A stretch of DNA of 64,000 bases from Ascoidea asiatica (GCA_001600695.1 BCKQ01000014.1:1-64000); one strand, 5' to 3'; positions 13,155 to 24,908 are shown, counted from the first letter of the stretch. A program made the numbers and translations. Notes: generated from the sequence alone by a model not told the origin.

Positions 13155-15536
13155 GATGTATTTGTAACTTATAATTTATTTTTGTCTTATTTTGACAATA
13201 TGCTTTATCAGTCTATAAAAATCAGGTCGTAGAATGATTAGAGGTAAATATCAATTCCTATTAAAAGCTCTTTAATTGCTTAATTATTAAAAAGCTAAAG
13301 TTAATATAAATCAATAATAATTTGGCTGATAATGTTAGAAAACTAGGAAATAATTATCTATAAATATATTGCTGACTTTATTGATGGAAAGGATTGTTTT
13401 AAGTCATTTATAAAATAGAAATAAATGAAATAATCTTTAGAATAAAAACAGGTTACTAAAATCAATCATTTAATTTTAATTTAATTCCAATTTAGTTTCA
13501 ATCTAGGTTTAACTTAGTTCTAATTTAATTGATAAAAGTGTCTAAGAGTTTTGCATTTTCTGTGTTCTTGACGAGAGATTGAACTAACTTAAAAAGTTGA
13601 ATGGAATTCCAAGAAGCTGATTTGCTAAAAAATAAAAAAGTTTAATAGATATTGCTAATTTACCTTAATTTTAGAAAGCAATATCACTAAAGAAAACTTG
13701 GGGGCCTGGGAATATAATCATACGATTCAGTACTCCAGATTGTTATGCCGTTATGTTGTTATGCCCTTAAAAATTATGCTCTTATGCTAAGCAAAAATTT
13801 ATGGTGGTTATGGCTCTTGTTCTATTTGGGGGTAATGGGTATTTTTAGGTTTTCTCGATGAAATAGTGCAGACCGTATTATAAGAACTCAATTTCTCACC
13901 ATTTGTTGTATCATTATTTACTCTCAATTTCAACTGTTCAATTTGATTAAGTTCTTTGATCAACTAAAGCTGTTAATTCTTATTGTATTATTTTTCTTCA
14001 ATTCACCTCATATGTTCATAGTTTCCTTTGACTTTATTAGATGAAAAAGTTTGAAGAATCTAAATTATGAAAAAAGAAGATGATTTTATAGAGTGTGAAG
14101 CTGGTTATACTGTATAAACACCTGATTTTCCAATTACTCTAAATCTTTTTTTAGTTCTAATTCTAGCATTAACAATATCTTCGCACTTTTCTAGCCAAAT
14201 TGAAACTCAGTATTAGTGAATTGTTGGAAAATTAGAAGAGTTTCCAAGAATGGATTAATTGATAGACCTAATTCATAATGTTAGTTTTAAGTATCGATCC
14301 CTCCATTTTCCCAATTTTTACATGATTTATCCATGGTATAATAAAGTAAATTAGTAAAACATTAACTAAGCTTGAAATTGTGTGACTACTATTACCATAG
14401 TCCACTGTTTATTTTGTTTCTGAATACTCAGGTGTCTTCATCCTAGTCATAATCTTAATTGATTAATATTTTAAGTTTTCTTTTATATTTAGCAAAGAAT
14501 CTAAATTCTACTCAACTATTTTGAGTTTATAACACAAAATAATATTTTAGGATAATTTCTTAACCTTTCCTCTATTTTTTATCTCGTGTTTATTTATATC
14601 TTACTCGTTTTTTTACAAATATAATACGCCTAATATATCAATTAAATTATATCAATAGCAGCCAAATAATGAGGGATGGAAAAGATTTGAAAAATTTACG
14701 TCTGTCTGAATTCATTGTATGATTTTTTTCCTAAATTCACTTTTGTATCTTTAACCAGAAATAATATTTGGAAATTAAGTAATTCTTTTCGAAGATCATT
14801 ATTGGGTAACATTTCTTAATACCTATGAAAAAATCGTCAAATTAAAGTTAGTCTTGATTATTCAAGCTTTGAATCATTTACTGTTTAATCTACCATTAAA
14901 AATAATTAAAGTTTTCTTCGGAAATAATAAAAAATCACCTTACAAAATTTTATCACCAAAAAATTTAATCTCCTTTTTCTCCCATGCTCTTCTAGAAACT
15001 TAAGCTAATTCTTTCTATCTTCTTGATTTTAAACAACTTGAAACATATATTTCATATTTATTTTGCCTGTTTTTGTAATACAATAGTCAAAGTAGTAAGC
15101 AATTTCACAGGGTGATTTTTCCTCGACATCTTTTTGAATAGTAGAATTGCCAGAATGAGTTCTTGTGATAATGTTTGTAAAAAAATAAGCATATTCACAG
15201 CCCATTTATTCATTCTACAGCAAAAAATGAATCTGAGTACTAACTGTTAGCAAGTGCACGTGCTTCTTACCGGTAGTGAAATTGCCGTATTAGTTTTGAG
15301 ATGAAGCAAAAAGACCTGCGGATTAACTTACAGTTGCCATATTATTCTTTTTTTCGCTAAGCTGCGTTATCTATTTATCAGAAAACTATCAGTTCTTTTG
15401 CATCTGAATTTAACTAAATTACTTATTTCAGATAATTCACTGATAATAGATTCTAGTATTGATATTAGAATTGTGCTCGACATTATTTTATTCTGTATCA
15501 GTCATATATATTTAGTTATTGCTTCCTTAATCATAT
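13155..15536. other. Divergent intergenic region, 2.4 kb
   Basis: Promoter region shared by the bHLH gene (minus) and TFG1 (plus). An E-box CACGTG lies at 15257-15262. A TACTAAC occurs at 15238-15244, but I could not pair it with a convincing 5' splice site. No RNA gene was recognised, and the size leaves room for one. Confidence 0.4.
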
Positions 15537-17864
15537 ATGTCTTCAAAATCAAAACCTTTACCCTCTTTCCTTCGAAGCAATGCCAGAAGTAAAAGACCAT
15601 TGAAACCAAGGCCTAAGGTTATTCCAAAACAAAATTCTAAAACTCCTATTAATTTACAAGCCTCTTCTATAAATCGTACTCAAAATAATCAAAATTCGAA
15701 AGGAAAAACTAAGGAAAATGAAAAGAATAATAATAAAAATTATTCTTTTTTCCCATTAACGGTTTGTTCAAAATCTGAAATTGAAGGTTTAAATATCAAT
15801 CTTATGAAATTTCATTCAAAACATGATATAGATCCTGTTAAGGATTTCAAAAAACCAATAAAATTATTAAGGAAGGATCCAACTAATATTCAATTCCAAT
15901 TAACGAGAAGTGAATCTGATGCATTAAAGAATGCCAATGTTTTAGGCCATAGTAATAATAGTTATAATAATAACAATAATAATCAGAAAAGTAATAACAA
16001 ATATAAATCAACTAGCTTGAGCACTGTTACAAATGTTAAGGTGGAAAATGATACTAATAATAGTATTATTAATGGTAACAATTATGACAATAATGATAAT
16101 GCTTCTATTTCCATGGATACTGACAATAATAATAATAATAATAATAGTAAGGGAATAGATGCATTTAATAATTCTCAAACAAGTAATAATCCAGCTAAAA
16201 TTGAAGATGATGCTAATAATACTACACTAAATACAATCAATAAAAATGATAATGATCAACCAAACGAAGTCAATGATAGTAGTAGTAACATTAATAATAT
16301 TAATGAAAAAAAAGGCTCAAATTTAAATAAAAATGAACCTGATTTATCAAATGTAGCTCCAGATGGTGGCGCAAGAGTAAACAAACAAAAGAAAAAATTC
16401 AAGAAAAAAACTAAAGAAGTTCACTATATTCCTGAAGAAAGAAGACTATTGCATTATCAAGAATATTATCCATGGTGTATAGAAGATTATGATGGTAGTC
16501 ATACATTTGTAGGAAATTATGAAGCTGCAACTTCTTCTTCTCAAAATTTATTTCTATTTTTTCTAGATGACAATGGTTCCGGATTTAAAATGATCCCGGT
16601 TAATAGAGTTTATAAATTCACTGCAAGAAATTTATATCCCACTTTAACTTTAGAAGAAGCAGAAAGAACTATTGAAAATCAAAGAAAAGAGAAAAATATA
16701 ATAAGTGAAAGATTTTCAATGAAAGATATCTTAGAGAATGGTGATGAATTAGAAAAGTTATCTAATGGTTCAGGAAGATCTGTAAGATCTTCAAGAGCTA
16801 TAAGAGGTAATGGTATGAAAACCGTTGTAACAACTGATAGATTTGATGATGATGATGACGATGAAGATGGTAATACTTCTAAATTCTCTAGTATCCACAG
16901 AGATTATGACAATGATGATTTAGATTATAATGAGGAATTCGCAGATGATGAAGAAGCTGCGACAATTGATCCAGATATTCAAGATGATGATGAAAAAGAA
17001 AGTAGGAAAAAAGTTGAAAGAGAAATGAGAAATGCAAATGTATTTGAAGGTTTAAATGATGATGGCAATGACAATAATGAAGATGATAATACATTAATTG
17101 TTGATGACATTATTACTGGGGAAGGAAATATTTATTCAAAAAATTTAAAGAACAAAAAAAAATTCAATAAGGAAGGAGAAAAAATAAGACAATCCTTGAA
17201 AAAAACGGAGATTGGAGGAAGATTTTATGAAAGTGATGATAATGAAAATCCATATTTATCTTCATCTGATGAAGAGGAATCGGATTCTGATAGCGAAAAC
17301 GAAAATGCAAATAATACTATTAAAACTAATAATAATGAAGTTGAAGAAACTTCAAATCTTAAACGTGAAATTAAAGATGAAAATGGTAATTCATTGCCGC
17401 CGTTAAGCTCGATTAGATCTTTATTTGTAAAAAGTATTTTCAATTGTGGATCAGTAGTAGTTTTGAAAGGTAGTAAACAAAATTTAATTCAATTTCCAAA
17501 AGGTGAATGGAATCCAGATCATCCAGTTAAGATTCACAAAAAAAGATCAGCCTCTAATACAAATGATAATTCTCAGCCTAAAAAGAAAAAAATCAAAACA
17601 GAGAGGGAGAAATTAGTTACTAGATCTGTCTCTCCAATGAATAATAATGACTCCGTGACTGGAAATATGGTTAAAAACGATACAATATTAACAAATGATT
17701 TTATAAAACAATTATTCAAAGAACAGCCTGCTTTTACATTAAAGGAGTTTGCAAGTAAAGTAAATCCTTATGTTAAAAAAAGTTCTAAAAACAAAATTAT
17801 AATTAAAGCTTTTTTAAGTCAAAATATTGTTAAAAAAGATGATAAACTTTATATGAAAGACTGA
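15537..17864 (+). CDS. TFG1: TFIIF large subunit (RAP74 homologue)
   Basis: The 775-residue nuclear protein starts at an ATG; S. cerevisiae Tfg1 is about 735. It is the largest TFIIF subunit and binds RNA polymerase II during initiation. The dimerisation region at about residues 295-390 contains YPWCIEDYDGSHTFVGNYEA and a GFKMIPVNRVYKF strand. Long acidic, Asn- and Asp-rich linkers occupy about 430-620. The C-terminus (about 715-775) matches the RAP74 winged helix (DFIKQLFKEQPAFTLKEF to the terminal KLYMKD). The N-terminus has the short basic, Pro-rich lead seen in yeast orthologues. No lesion is seen. Confidence 0.93.
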   Translation: MSSKSKPLPSFLRSNARSKRPLKPRPKVIPKQNSKTPINLQASSINRTQNNQNSKGKTKENEKNNNKNYSFFPLTVCSKSEIEGLNINLMKFHSKHDIDPVKDFKKPIKLLRKDPTNIQFQLTRSESDALKNANVLGHSNNSYNNNNNNQKSNNKYKSTSLSTVTNVKVENDTNNSIINGNNYDNNDNASISMDTDNNNNNNNSKGIDAFNNSQTSNNPAKIEDDANNTTLNTINKNDNDQPNEVNDSSSNINNINEKKGSNLNKNEPDLSNVAPDGGARVNKQKKKFKKKTKEVHYIPEERRLLHYQEYYPWCIEDYDGSHTFVGNYEAATSSSQNLFLFFLDDNGSGFKMIPVNRVYKFTARNLYPTLTLEEAERTIENQRKEKNIISERFSMKDILENGDELEKLSNGSGRSVRSSRAIRGNGMKTVVTTDRFDDDDDDEDGNTSKFSSIHRDYDNDDLDYNEEFADDEEAATIDPDIQDDDEKESRKKVEREMRNANVFEGLNDDGNDNNEDDNTLIVDDIITGEGNIYSKNLKNKKKFNKEGEKIRQSLKKTEIGGRFYESDDNENPYLSSSDEEESDSDSENENANNTIKTNNNEVEETSNLKREIKDENGNSLPPLSSIRSLFVKSIFNCGSVVVLKGSKQNLIQFPKGEWNPDHPVKIHKKRSASNTNDNSQPKKKKIKTEREKLVTRSVSPMNNNDSVTGNMVKNDTILTNDFIKQLFKEQPAFTLKEFASKVNPYVKKSSKNKIIIKAFLSQNIVKKDDKLYMKD

Positions 17865-18388
17865 ATTCCATTTATTAAAAACGGTCTAACTAGCTGTTCC
17901 CTTCTTTCAGAGTACGTTTTTTTTCTCATCCTTTTTTTATTTTTTTTTTTGATTATTTTTGAATTCTTTATTTTTTCTTAGTTTCTTGTTTTACTTAAAA
18001 TTGATTTGGTTTTTTATGCTTTAAAGTTATGACTTCTCATTGTAGATTTTCTCAAAAAAGTCGTAAACATAAACAATTTTAAATGAAATATAACTGTAAT
18101 TGAATGAAAAACTATCTGTAATTATTTGGTTAAATCAAAGTTATAACCGCAATAGCAAAAGTAAATTTTGATAGAACCAGAGCCGTTAAACTTTCAATGT
18201 GTAAAAATAGGCCCAATGGGTGTTTGAGCCGCTCCCGATATTTGAAATTATCGAGACAAATTTAATAGGAAATTAATTTCATTAAAAAGATTGAATTCTT
18301 GGCTAATGAAAAGCTTCTTAGGATTGAATGTAGTCAGTTTTTTTTTTACATATTTTGGAAGAACTCAATTTATAATAAATGAAGCTAA
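17865..18388. other. Intergenic spacer
   Basis: It holds a T-rich TFG1 3' flank with runs of T at about 17918-17955 and the promoter of the next plus-strand gene. No gene is seen. Confidence 0.5.
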
Positions 18389-20527
18389 ATGGTAATGTCT
18401 AGTAAATTTCATTTACAAGAAGAAGCACAGTTTGCTTCACTAGATTTCAATAATCATGCTCCTATTTACATTTTCAACCCTGAATTTACAATTGGAACAT
18501 ATTTTTTATATCCTTCAACTCCAGATAAAAGCAATCTAAAACTTCAGCTCAACAACAAAATTGACCTAAATTTAAGTTATTACCTCCTTCATTTTGACCA
18601 AAATTTGAAAAGCAAAATCATTGAAGATAAGATAAATTCAATTAGACTAATAAAACTATTTTTAAGCTCTCAAGATAAACATTGGTGCTTGCAATTATTA
18701 TATCCTATCGAGCTAACAATTTACAAAAATAATTATTGTTATATTATTCCAAGCGATACAACATCTATCATACAATTAGAAAATAATGTTAAAATAAAAA
18801 TTGGAGAAATTTTATTTACTTTCAAGCTATCATCTTCAATAGTAAAAAATCACTCTTCATTCAAAAAAGATGGAATTAATCTAGCTGATCGAACTTTTAT
18901 AAGTTTTCCAGAGTACGAAAATTATTTTGATGTTGATTTAAAGTCAGATCCACTTTTGAAAATTCCAATTCCAATCAGTTCATCCTTCAATTCCGATTCA
19001 ATGTACTCTCTATTGAAAGTCATTTATGAAACTCCGGGAAAGTTGAATTATTTTTTATTATTTACTCATTTGACAAGCTTAATTTTTAAGAATCCTTTAA
19101 AAAAGAGAAGTATTATAAATGAAGGGTTTTGTTTAGAGCATATTTATGATTTTGCAATGGAAAATATTTCGATGTTGAAATATTTTTACTCTGATTGGCG
19201 TTCTAAGATACTTCAAACAATTACTAACTTTCCAAATTATTTCAAAGTATCTTTAAAAATGTCGTCAAATACTCATTTTAAAATTCAGCAACCTTTTTTG
19301 TATTTGGTTACAGAATCTTCAAGTGAAGACTTTTTACTTCAACTTAATAAAACCTTCAGTAATATGGATTATAGTTCAATCCCACTTCAAGGTTCGGAAG
19401 AAAAAGTTCCTGACCAATCAGTTACTGAACTTTTGGTTAAAAAGGTGTCGGATTTTAACTCAATCGATATTGATTTCAATTTTACTAACTCAATTAAAAA
19501 AAAATCTATTGAAAAAAAGAAGAAATATACAGGATTAATATTTACTTTTTTGAAGGATTTTCTTCAACTTTCATTGTTGATTCCTCCTTTAAATAGGTTG
19601 AAATTAAGAAAATATTCAGTTTATCAAAATATCATTTTCTACGCTTTATTTATATTAAATGTTACAATGGAGGTATATGGTAAAATTAATAGAATTAAAC
19701 AACCGTTGAGAAGACTAATCTCCAATACAGAAATTAACAAAAAGAGGTTGAAAATTTTACTATTATTGATTTTGAGTAAATCTTCGAATGAAATAATTGA
19801 AGGCTTAAACAAAAAGAAATTAGGAAAAAATAAGTATTATAGCTTTAAAATCGAACAAATAACTGGTGGCAAAAAAATAAATAAAGAAAGTCTATATGAT
19901 GGTAATGATATAACTTTAAATAAAATGGAAATTCATTTAGACTTAGAAATAGTAAATCAAATAAGCTCCAAAGCTAAGCTATTATCGAAAACTAATGAAA
20001 AAGTCAATTCAAGTAAAGCATATTCTGAAAAAATTAAAACAACAAATTGCTGCCAACTTTTAAGTCTGCCAATAAAAACAATAATTACAAATATTCAGAA
20101 AGATATAAAAGAGTATGAATTTGATGAATTCAGACAACTCAATGGGATCAGTTTAGTAGAATTACGTGAAAATATTGACTTTTTGTTTGCAAACAATACA
20201 GCTGTTAACCAGGTTGATCTTAAAGGGAAAAAGTCCAATAATAATCACACCAAAGCTAAATCTTTGATAAAATATGGTAGTATACGAAATAAAAATTCTA
20301 AAACTCAGAAGAAAACAATTCATAAAATTAACTCCCCGATAGGGAAACTTTCAACTTCAATTAATCTTCCAAAAGCCAAATCTGCTTCATCAATTGATAA
20401 TCTATATTCTAAGCCAGTGGAAAAATTAGAGAAATCAAAAAGAAAGTCTGATGCAAAGCCTAAAACTGAATCTATTTTTAAAAAAAAAAGAAAACTTGCT
20501 GAAGAAAGATTTGTTTGGGTCGAATGA
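18389..20527 (+). CDS. Divergent FHA plus forkhead-like protein (Fhl1-like)
   Basis: The 712-residue frame begins ATG GTA ATG, so the start may be either ATG. Residues of about 15-150 look like a degenerate FHA domain: FTIG, then IDLNLSYYLLHFD, then a closing IKIGEILFTFKL strand. Yeast Fhl1 has the same order. Residues of about 200-300 resemble a worn forkhead winged helix: an LxxIYDF helix, then a recognition-helix-like DWRSKILQTITNFPNYFKV where the family consensus is WQNSIRHNLS with a following FxKV. The invariant recognition-helix Asn and His are absent. The C-terminus (about 600-712) is strongly basic. Fhl1 coactivates ribosomal protein genes with Ifh1. The domain order supports orthology, but the weak motifs make it tentative. 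Confidence 0.55.
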   Translation: MVMSSKFHLQEEAQFASLDFNNHAPIYIFNPEFTIGTYFLYPSTPDKSNLKLQLNNKIDLNLSYYLLHFDQNLKSKIIEDKINSIRLIKLFLSSQDKHWCLQLLYPIELTIYKNNYCYIIPSDTTSIIQLENNVKIKIGEILFTFKLSSSIVKNHSSFKKDGINLADRTFISFPEYENYFDVDLKSDPLLKIPIPISSSFNSDSMYSLLKVIYETPGKLNYFLLFTHLTSLIFKNPLKKRSIINEGFCLEHIYDFAMENISMLKYFYSDWRSKILQTITNFPNYFKVSLKMSSNTHFKIQQPFLYLVTESSSEDFLLQLNKTFSNMDYSSIPLQGSEEKVPDQSVTELLVKKVSDFNSIDIDFNFTNSIKKKSIEKKKKYTGLIFTFLKDFLQLSLLIPPLNRLKLRKYSVYQNIIFYALFILNVTMEVYGKINRIKQPLRRLISNTEINKKRLKILLLLILSKSSNEIIEGLNKKKLGKNKYYSFKIEQITGGKKINKESLYDGNDITLNKMEIHLDLEIVNQISSKAKLLSKTNEKVNSSKAYSEKIKTTNCCQLLSLPIKTIITNIQKDIKEYEFDEFRQLNGISLVELRENIDFLFANNTAVNQVDLKGKKSNNNHTKAKSLIKYGSIRNKNSKTQKKTIHKINSPIGKLSTSINLPKAKSASSIDNLYSKPVEKLEKSKRKSDAKPKTESIFKKKRKLAEERFVWVE

Positions 20528-21591
20528 AGATACTGGAGCAGTAGAAATATTTATTTGGGTAAAGTAAGATTTACAATTTCTATAAAAAATGGTTCCAGAT
20601 TGTCTTCAATTCATTCTCTATTATTACTATGGTTTTTCACTTTTGTAAAGTCCATAAATGAAAAGTATAGCTTTAAATTTTTCAGGTTAATAGTAAAAAT
20701 TTCAATGCCATATAATCTGTTTGGTATCAAAAGTTCTAGTAAAAATTAGATAATTTTAAGTATCTTAATCTCACTAAATACCTTTACTTTCTCTAATTAA
20801 AGAAAATTTGGATTGGGATAATTGTGAAGTTGATTGTGATGTTGGTTGTAAAAAAGAGTACAGCCTTATTATGTTAGCAGTTTTTTCATATTTATTTTTC
20901 GTTTCTACAGTTTTTATTAAAATTTGTAATCTGTGTCTTTTTATAGCAAAGATTTGGTATCGTTCGCTGATTTGCATTTCTGAAATTACTAATTAATTAT
21001 TCATCAGAATATAGATGAAAAAGAGTAAAAGATAAAGTGATAAAATAAAAAAATGGTCTATTGGATTATTTGATTAGTCAATTATTATATATATTGATGT
21101 ATTCTAGAATATTTTGAAATCAACAAGATGGCTAACAAAAAATAATTTCAGGAATGTTTTTTTAATTGATTTTGATGCTGTATATTACAAACTCGTTGGT
21201 ATATATCTCTAAACCTTTTTTAAAATTGAAACTTGAGAAGTATATAGGGTTTCATATTCTGTAAAGATTTTCAATCTAGTTAAACTATTTTTGATAAAAA
21301 ATATAGGGAAAAAAGTGATTACATAAAAGCAAAGAATCAGTATATTCAAAAATGTTGATAAAAAACACTCGTGTTGTCAACTTCTTTGAATCGATAAAAG
21401 AATTTTTTATATTACTGAAATTACTTTCCTCCAAGCTCAATAAAGAGGAAAGATCAAAATGGCCAACCAAACTTATAAGTATGAATGCTGTGAAACTGGT
21501 TTCGATGAACTATAAAAATCTAAAATGTACAAATTTTAATTGTACAAAAAATTTGTAGTTGATAAATGATATTTATTGATTAAATAAAGAT
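20528..21591. other. Convergent intergenic, nothing recognised
   Basis: Spacer between the Fhl1-like gene (plus) and the oxygenase gene (minus). Short open frames of 60-70 codons at 20555, 20808 and 21352 have neither conserved motifs nor consistent codon bias. Confidence 0.45.
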
Positions 21592-22791
21592 TTAATAATT
21601 GAAATTTAAAATCTTTTTGGTTACTTCAGAAGAATCATCCCAATTTTTTATAAATCTCATTTTTGGTGGTTGAGGATATTTTCCTTCATCAATAACTTCA
21701 AATTCCCTCCAAGTTGCATTGCAATAATGAGATAAATCTTCCAAATAATTAATAATTTCAACCTGATTAAAATCATGACCTAAGATTTTGTTTTTATTAA
21801 CTTTTTCTTTTAAAAATTTAATTCTATCAGATAATATATCTAATCTATAAATCATCCATTCTGGATAAAAATCATTATATTTAGTTGCAGGATATATTGA
21901 TGGTTTTATAGTGGTTAATAAAGTTGGTTCAATAATTAAAGAAGATTCTGGTCTTAAAGATGTAACAGATGTTATTCTTTCAACAGAGCAATAAGGCTTT
22001 AAAGCTATATGATTAAGACAATGAGCTTGAACTAAAGATGCCCAACCTTTTTGATAATTACAAATTTTTAAAATTTTTCCAGTACCAGTTTCAAGTGCAG
22101 TTTCACCACCTATCATTTCCCTAGTGTCAGATAGCATTGTGATTAATGTATAACTATTTGAATCATAATGCCATCCTCTTACAAAATCTGAATCTTTATC
22201 AAAAGCTAATTTATTTTTATTTAAATATAAAGCCTTATTATTTTTTTCATCGTTAACTTGTGATTGAGTTTTTATACCAAAGTTTATAGCTGAAATTTCA
22301 TGATTAATTAATAGGATCAAATTAATTTTAGCAAAATTACTTATAATTTTTAAAACTTTTGGGTGAATTGAAGCTTGTTTAGTAAATGGAGTGAATTCTA
22401 TTTGACCACAAATTTGAACATCTAGACCTTTATATTTTGTTAAATTTGCTAATCTACCAAATCTATTAAATACTTTTTCATTAAAAATCTCATATCTCAT
22501 AATGTCAATTGCTTCTTCGGAATATAAAGGAAAAGCATTTGTAAAAGCAAAATCTGAACATTGTTCTGGGTGATTTATATTCAATTCAGATAATGAAAAA
22601 GATTTATACTTTTCATAATCAGTTTCTGGATTGAAAATTACATGCTTATCAAAATTAAATGGAATGTTTGGATTAAAATTTGGTTTATCTAAAAGTTCAT
22701 CTAATAGTGGTTTAACAGTATCATTATATACTTTTGAAGGTATAGATTTATCTAAATTCCCATTAATTACTGTTGAAGTTAAAGGAGGCAT
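21592..22791 (-). CDS. 2-oxoglutarate/Fe(II)-dependent oxygenase family protein
   Basis: The 399-residue protein starts at an ATG. The iron-binding HxD is visible as GWHYDSNSYTLITMLSD at about residue 204, and GGETAL lies about 25 residues later, as in fungal 2OG oxygenases. The distal region (about 255-285: VQAHCLNHIALKPY and ERITSVTSLRPES) should supply the second His and the 2-oxoglutarate Arg. No signal peptide or membrane segment is seen. The N-terminal third is helical. Related uncharacterised proteins occur widely in fungi. The substrate is unknown, and the neighbours do not suggest a pathway. Confidence 0.8.
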   Translation of the reverse strand: MPPLTSTVINGNLDKSIPSKVYNDTVKPLLDELLDKPNFNPNIPFNFDKHVIFNPETDYEKYKSFSLSELNINHPEQCSDFAFTNAFPLYSEEAIDIMRYEIFNEKVFNRFGRLANLTKYKGLDVQICGQIEFTPFTKQASIHPKVLKIISNFAKINLILLINHEISAINFGIKTQSQVNDEKNNKALYLNKNKLAFDKDSDFVRGWHYDSNSYTLITMLSDTREMIGGETALETGTGKILKICNYQKGWASLVQAHCLNHIALKPYCSVERITSVTSLRPESSLIIEPTLLTTIKPSIYPATKYNDFYPEWMIYRLDILSDRIKFLKEKVNKNKILGHDFNQVEIINYLEDLSHYCNATWREFEVIDEGKYPQPPKMRFIKNWDDSSEVTKKILNFNY

Positions 22792-23772
22792 TATTCTGAA
22801 TTAAATAAGTGAAGTACTTAAAAGAAAAGCAAGATACAGTTAGATATTATCAAATACAATATGCAAAATTAAAGGATATTGATATCAATTTAAATCAATC
22901 AAAAGATTAATAAATACTATAAAAATTTATAAAGTTTATAGAATTTAGCATGGAACTTGAACTCATGTTTACTAGATGAAACAAGACTTATCGAGACACA
23001 GGAAACTAAAATATCAAAAATAATCATTTGATAAGATGTGATTTATGAATTTGTTTAAGGCTCGAATAAAAATCTCCACTAACTAAGATAAAGAACCGTT
23101 ATCGTTATCAAAGATTTGAAACAATATGATTGAGATTTTCCTTATATCCAATAATTCAAAATTACAGTACTGTATATAGACCAGTTAAAAATGCTTTCAT
23201 CACAGCAAAAGTGTTTTTAACTGATAAGAGAATTGAAATCATTAAGTTTAAACTGACGACTTCTGCTGAGTAGAAATGATTAGTCTTCGAGACAGACTCT
23301 TCAATATGTTTTTTCAGGAATTCTTTTCCAGAAGCAAACTGAATAAAGAAAGAAGTGTAATAAAAAAATAAAGGTTTAAAAGACAATTACTCAAGGTCAC
23401 ATGGCTTGATTAGAATCTTGGACTCGGAGAGGTTACTGTATTCGACACATGACCATAGCTAATGGTTTTGGTGCTTCACTTTCGAGTTTTGCGCGCTTTT
23501 GCTTCTTTAGTCTTTTTGAAGAAGACCGGATTACGTAAGAACCGAATATATTGCATTTGTTAATCACCCAAACAAAATTTCACAGTTTTAAAATTTCTTA
23601 TTTAGTTAATTTAACTCACAGAAGCTGGATAATTGAATAAATGAATAATTGGATAATAAGAAAATAAGAACTTTAACGAACACAAAGTAATTCATTTCAC
23701 TTCCAACAAAGTCACCATTTTCATCACTTTATAACTTCTTATTCCACTTTTATACAATATAATATTTCCATT
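22792..23772. other. Divergent promoter region
   Basis: Divergent spacer between the oxygenase gene (minus) and TIM10 (plus). A moderately GC-rich block at about 23400-23540 lies 230-370 bp upstream of TIM10 and is likely a regulatory region. No gene is seen. Confidence 0.45.
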
Positions 23773-24051
23773 ATGTCTTTCTTAGGTTTAGGAGGTCAGG
23801 CTCCAAAATTATCATCTGAGCAAAAAATTGCAGCTGCAGAATCTGAATTAGATATGGTAACTGATATGTTCAATAGATTGGTTTCAACATGTCATTCCAA
23901 ATGTATTATGTCGAATAAAGGATATTATGAATCTGATATTACTAAAAATGAAGGTCTTTGTATAGATAGATGTGTATCAAAATATTTTGAAGTTAATGTA
24001 AAAGTTGGTGAACAAATGCAAAAATTAGGTTCATCATTTATGCCAAAATAA
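23773..24051 (+). CDS. TIM10: Mitochondrial intermembrane-space chaperone Tim10
   Basis: The 92-residue protein starts at an ATG; S. cerevisiae Tim10 has 93. It carries the twin CX3C motif (CHSKC and CIDRC) separated by 16 residues, which forms two intramolecular disulfides after Mia40 import. The flanking helices match Tim10: an MSFLG start, an [12 protein letters not shown] helix and a [17 protein letters not shown] helix. With Tim9 it forms the hexamer that escorts hydrophobic precursors to TIM22. No lesion is seen. Confidence 0.97.
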   Translation: MSFLGLGGQAPKLSSEQKIAAAESELDMVTDMFNRLVSTCHSKCIMSNKGYYESDITKNEGLCIDRCVSKYFEVNVKVGEQMQKLGSSFMPK

Positions 24052-24263
24052 TCAAAGTAAAAAAATTAACAAAAAATGTCAATAATAATCAAATAAGTAC
24101 CTAATTTTGTAAATATTGTATAATTAATTATCTATTGTCTATTATCTATTATCTATTATTTATTAACTATATTACTCCTATGAATAAATATTTAAATTCT
24201 CAGTAGATCATTTCAAAATATATATAAAAATACAATCAAGAGAAAAAAAAAAAAGTATTTAAT

Positions 24264-24908
24264 TTAATTTAATTCACCTTCAATTTTTTTATCCAAAAGT
24301 TTAAAATCTTTAAAATTTTCAGCTAATAATGGTTGGCTAATAACTTTTTCAAACCATTTCATAATATTTGGATGTAATTCTGACCAGGTTTTATCCCAAT
24401 TAGTTTTAAAGCAAGAACTAAAAAAAACTGCGGCAAAATAATCAGCTAAAGTAAAATCATTACCAACTAAAAAATCTTTTTCCTTAAAATGATTTTCAAA
24501 AACTTTAGCATACTTATCTAAACTAATTGTACCAGCTTCTGTTCTTTTTGCATCATATGGCTTGAATAAAAAATGATTAACATTTATAAATTCTGTTAAG
24601 AAATCAGAATTAATAAATGATAACCATTTTAAAATCTCAAAATATTCAAGTTTTGAAGAGCCTAATAAATTATTTTTTGGTTCTTTGATAAGTGAACAAA
24701 TATAAAAAATAATTGCAATTGTTTCAGTTAATTTGAATGTACCATCATTTGAAATAAATGCAGGAATTTTTTTAAAAGGAAAATTTTTTTCGAAAGTCTC
24801 ATCTTTAGAAGCAAAAGAAATTGGTAATTTATAAAACTCAATTACATATTTGACTACTAAAAATCTTGGTGAATTTCCAATTGAATATAAGGTACCGATT
24901 GAAGACAT
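24264..24908 (-). CDS. eEF1B-gamma-like GST-fold protein lacking the C-terminal EF1G domain
   Basis: The 214-residue protein starts at an ATG. It resembles the N-terminal GST domain of translation elongation factor 1B-gamma (yeast Cam1/Tef4). Features include GTLY at the start, FPFKKIPAF with the cis-Pro loop, KLTETIAI, a helical domain with SLDKYAKVFENHF, LVGNDFTLADY with the N-capping box, and the closing WDKTWSELHPNIMKWF and FKDFKLLDKKIE blocks. It ends there, whereas full eEF1B-gamma continues for about 200 more residues. No EF1G-like sequence follows the stop. It may be a stand-alone paralogue with glutathione-transferase or regulatory activity. Convergent with TIM10, about 210 bp apart. 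Confidence 0.8.
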   Translation of the reverse strand: MSSIGTLYSIGNSPRFLVVKYVIEFYKLPISFASKDETFEKNFPFKKIPAFISNDGTFKLTETIAIIFYICSLIKEPKNNLLGSSKLEYFEILKWLSFINSDFLTEFINVNHFLFKPYDAKRTEAGTISLDKYAKVFENHFKEKDFLVGNDFTLADYFAAVFFSSCFKTNWDKTWSELHPNIMKWFEKVISQPLLAENFKDFKLLDKKIEGELN

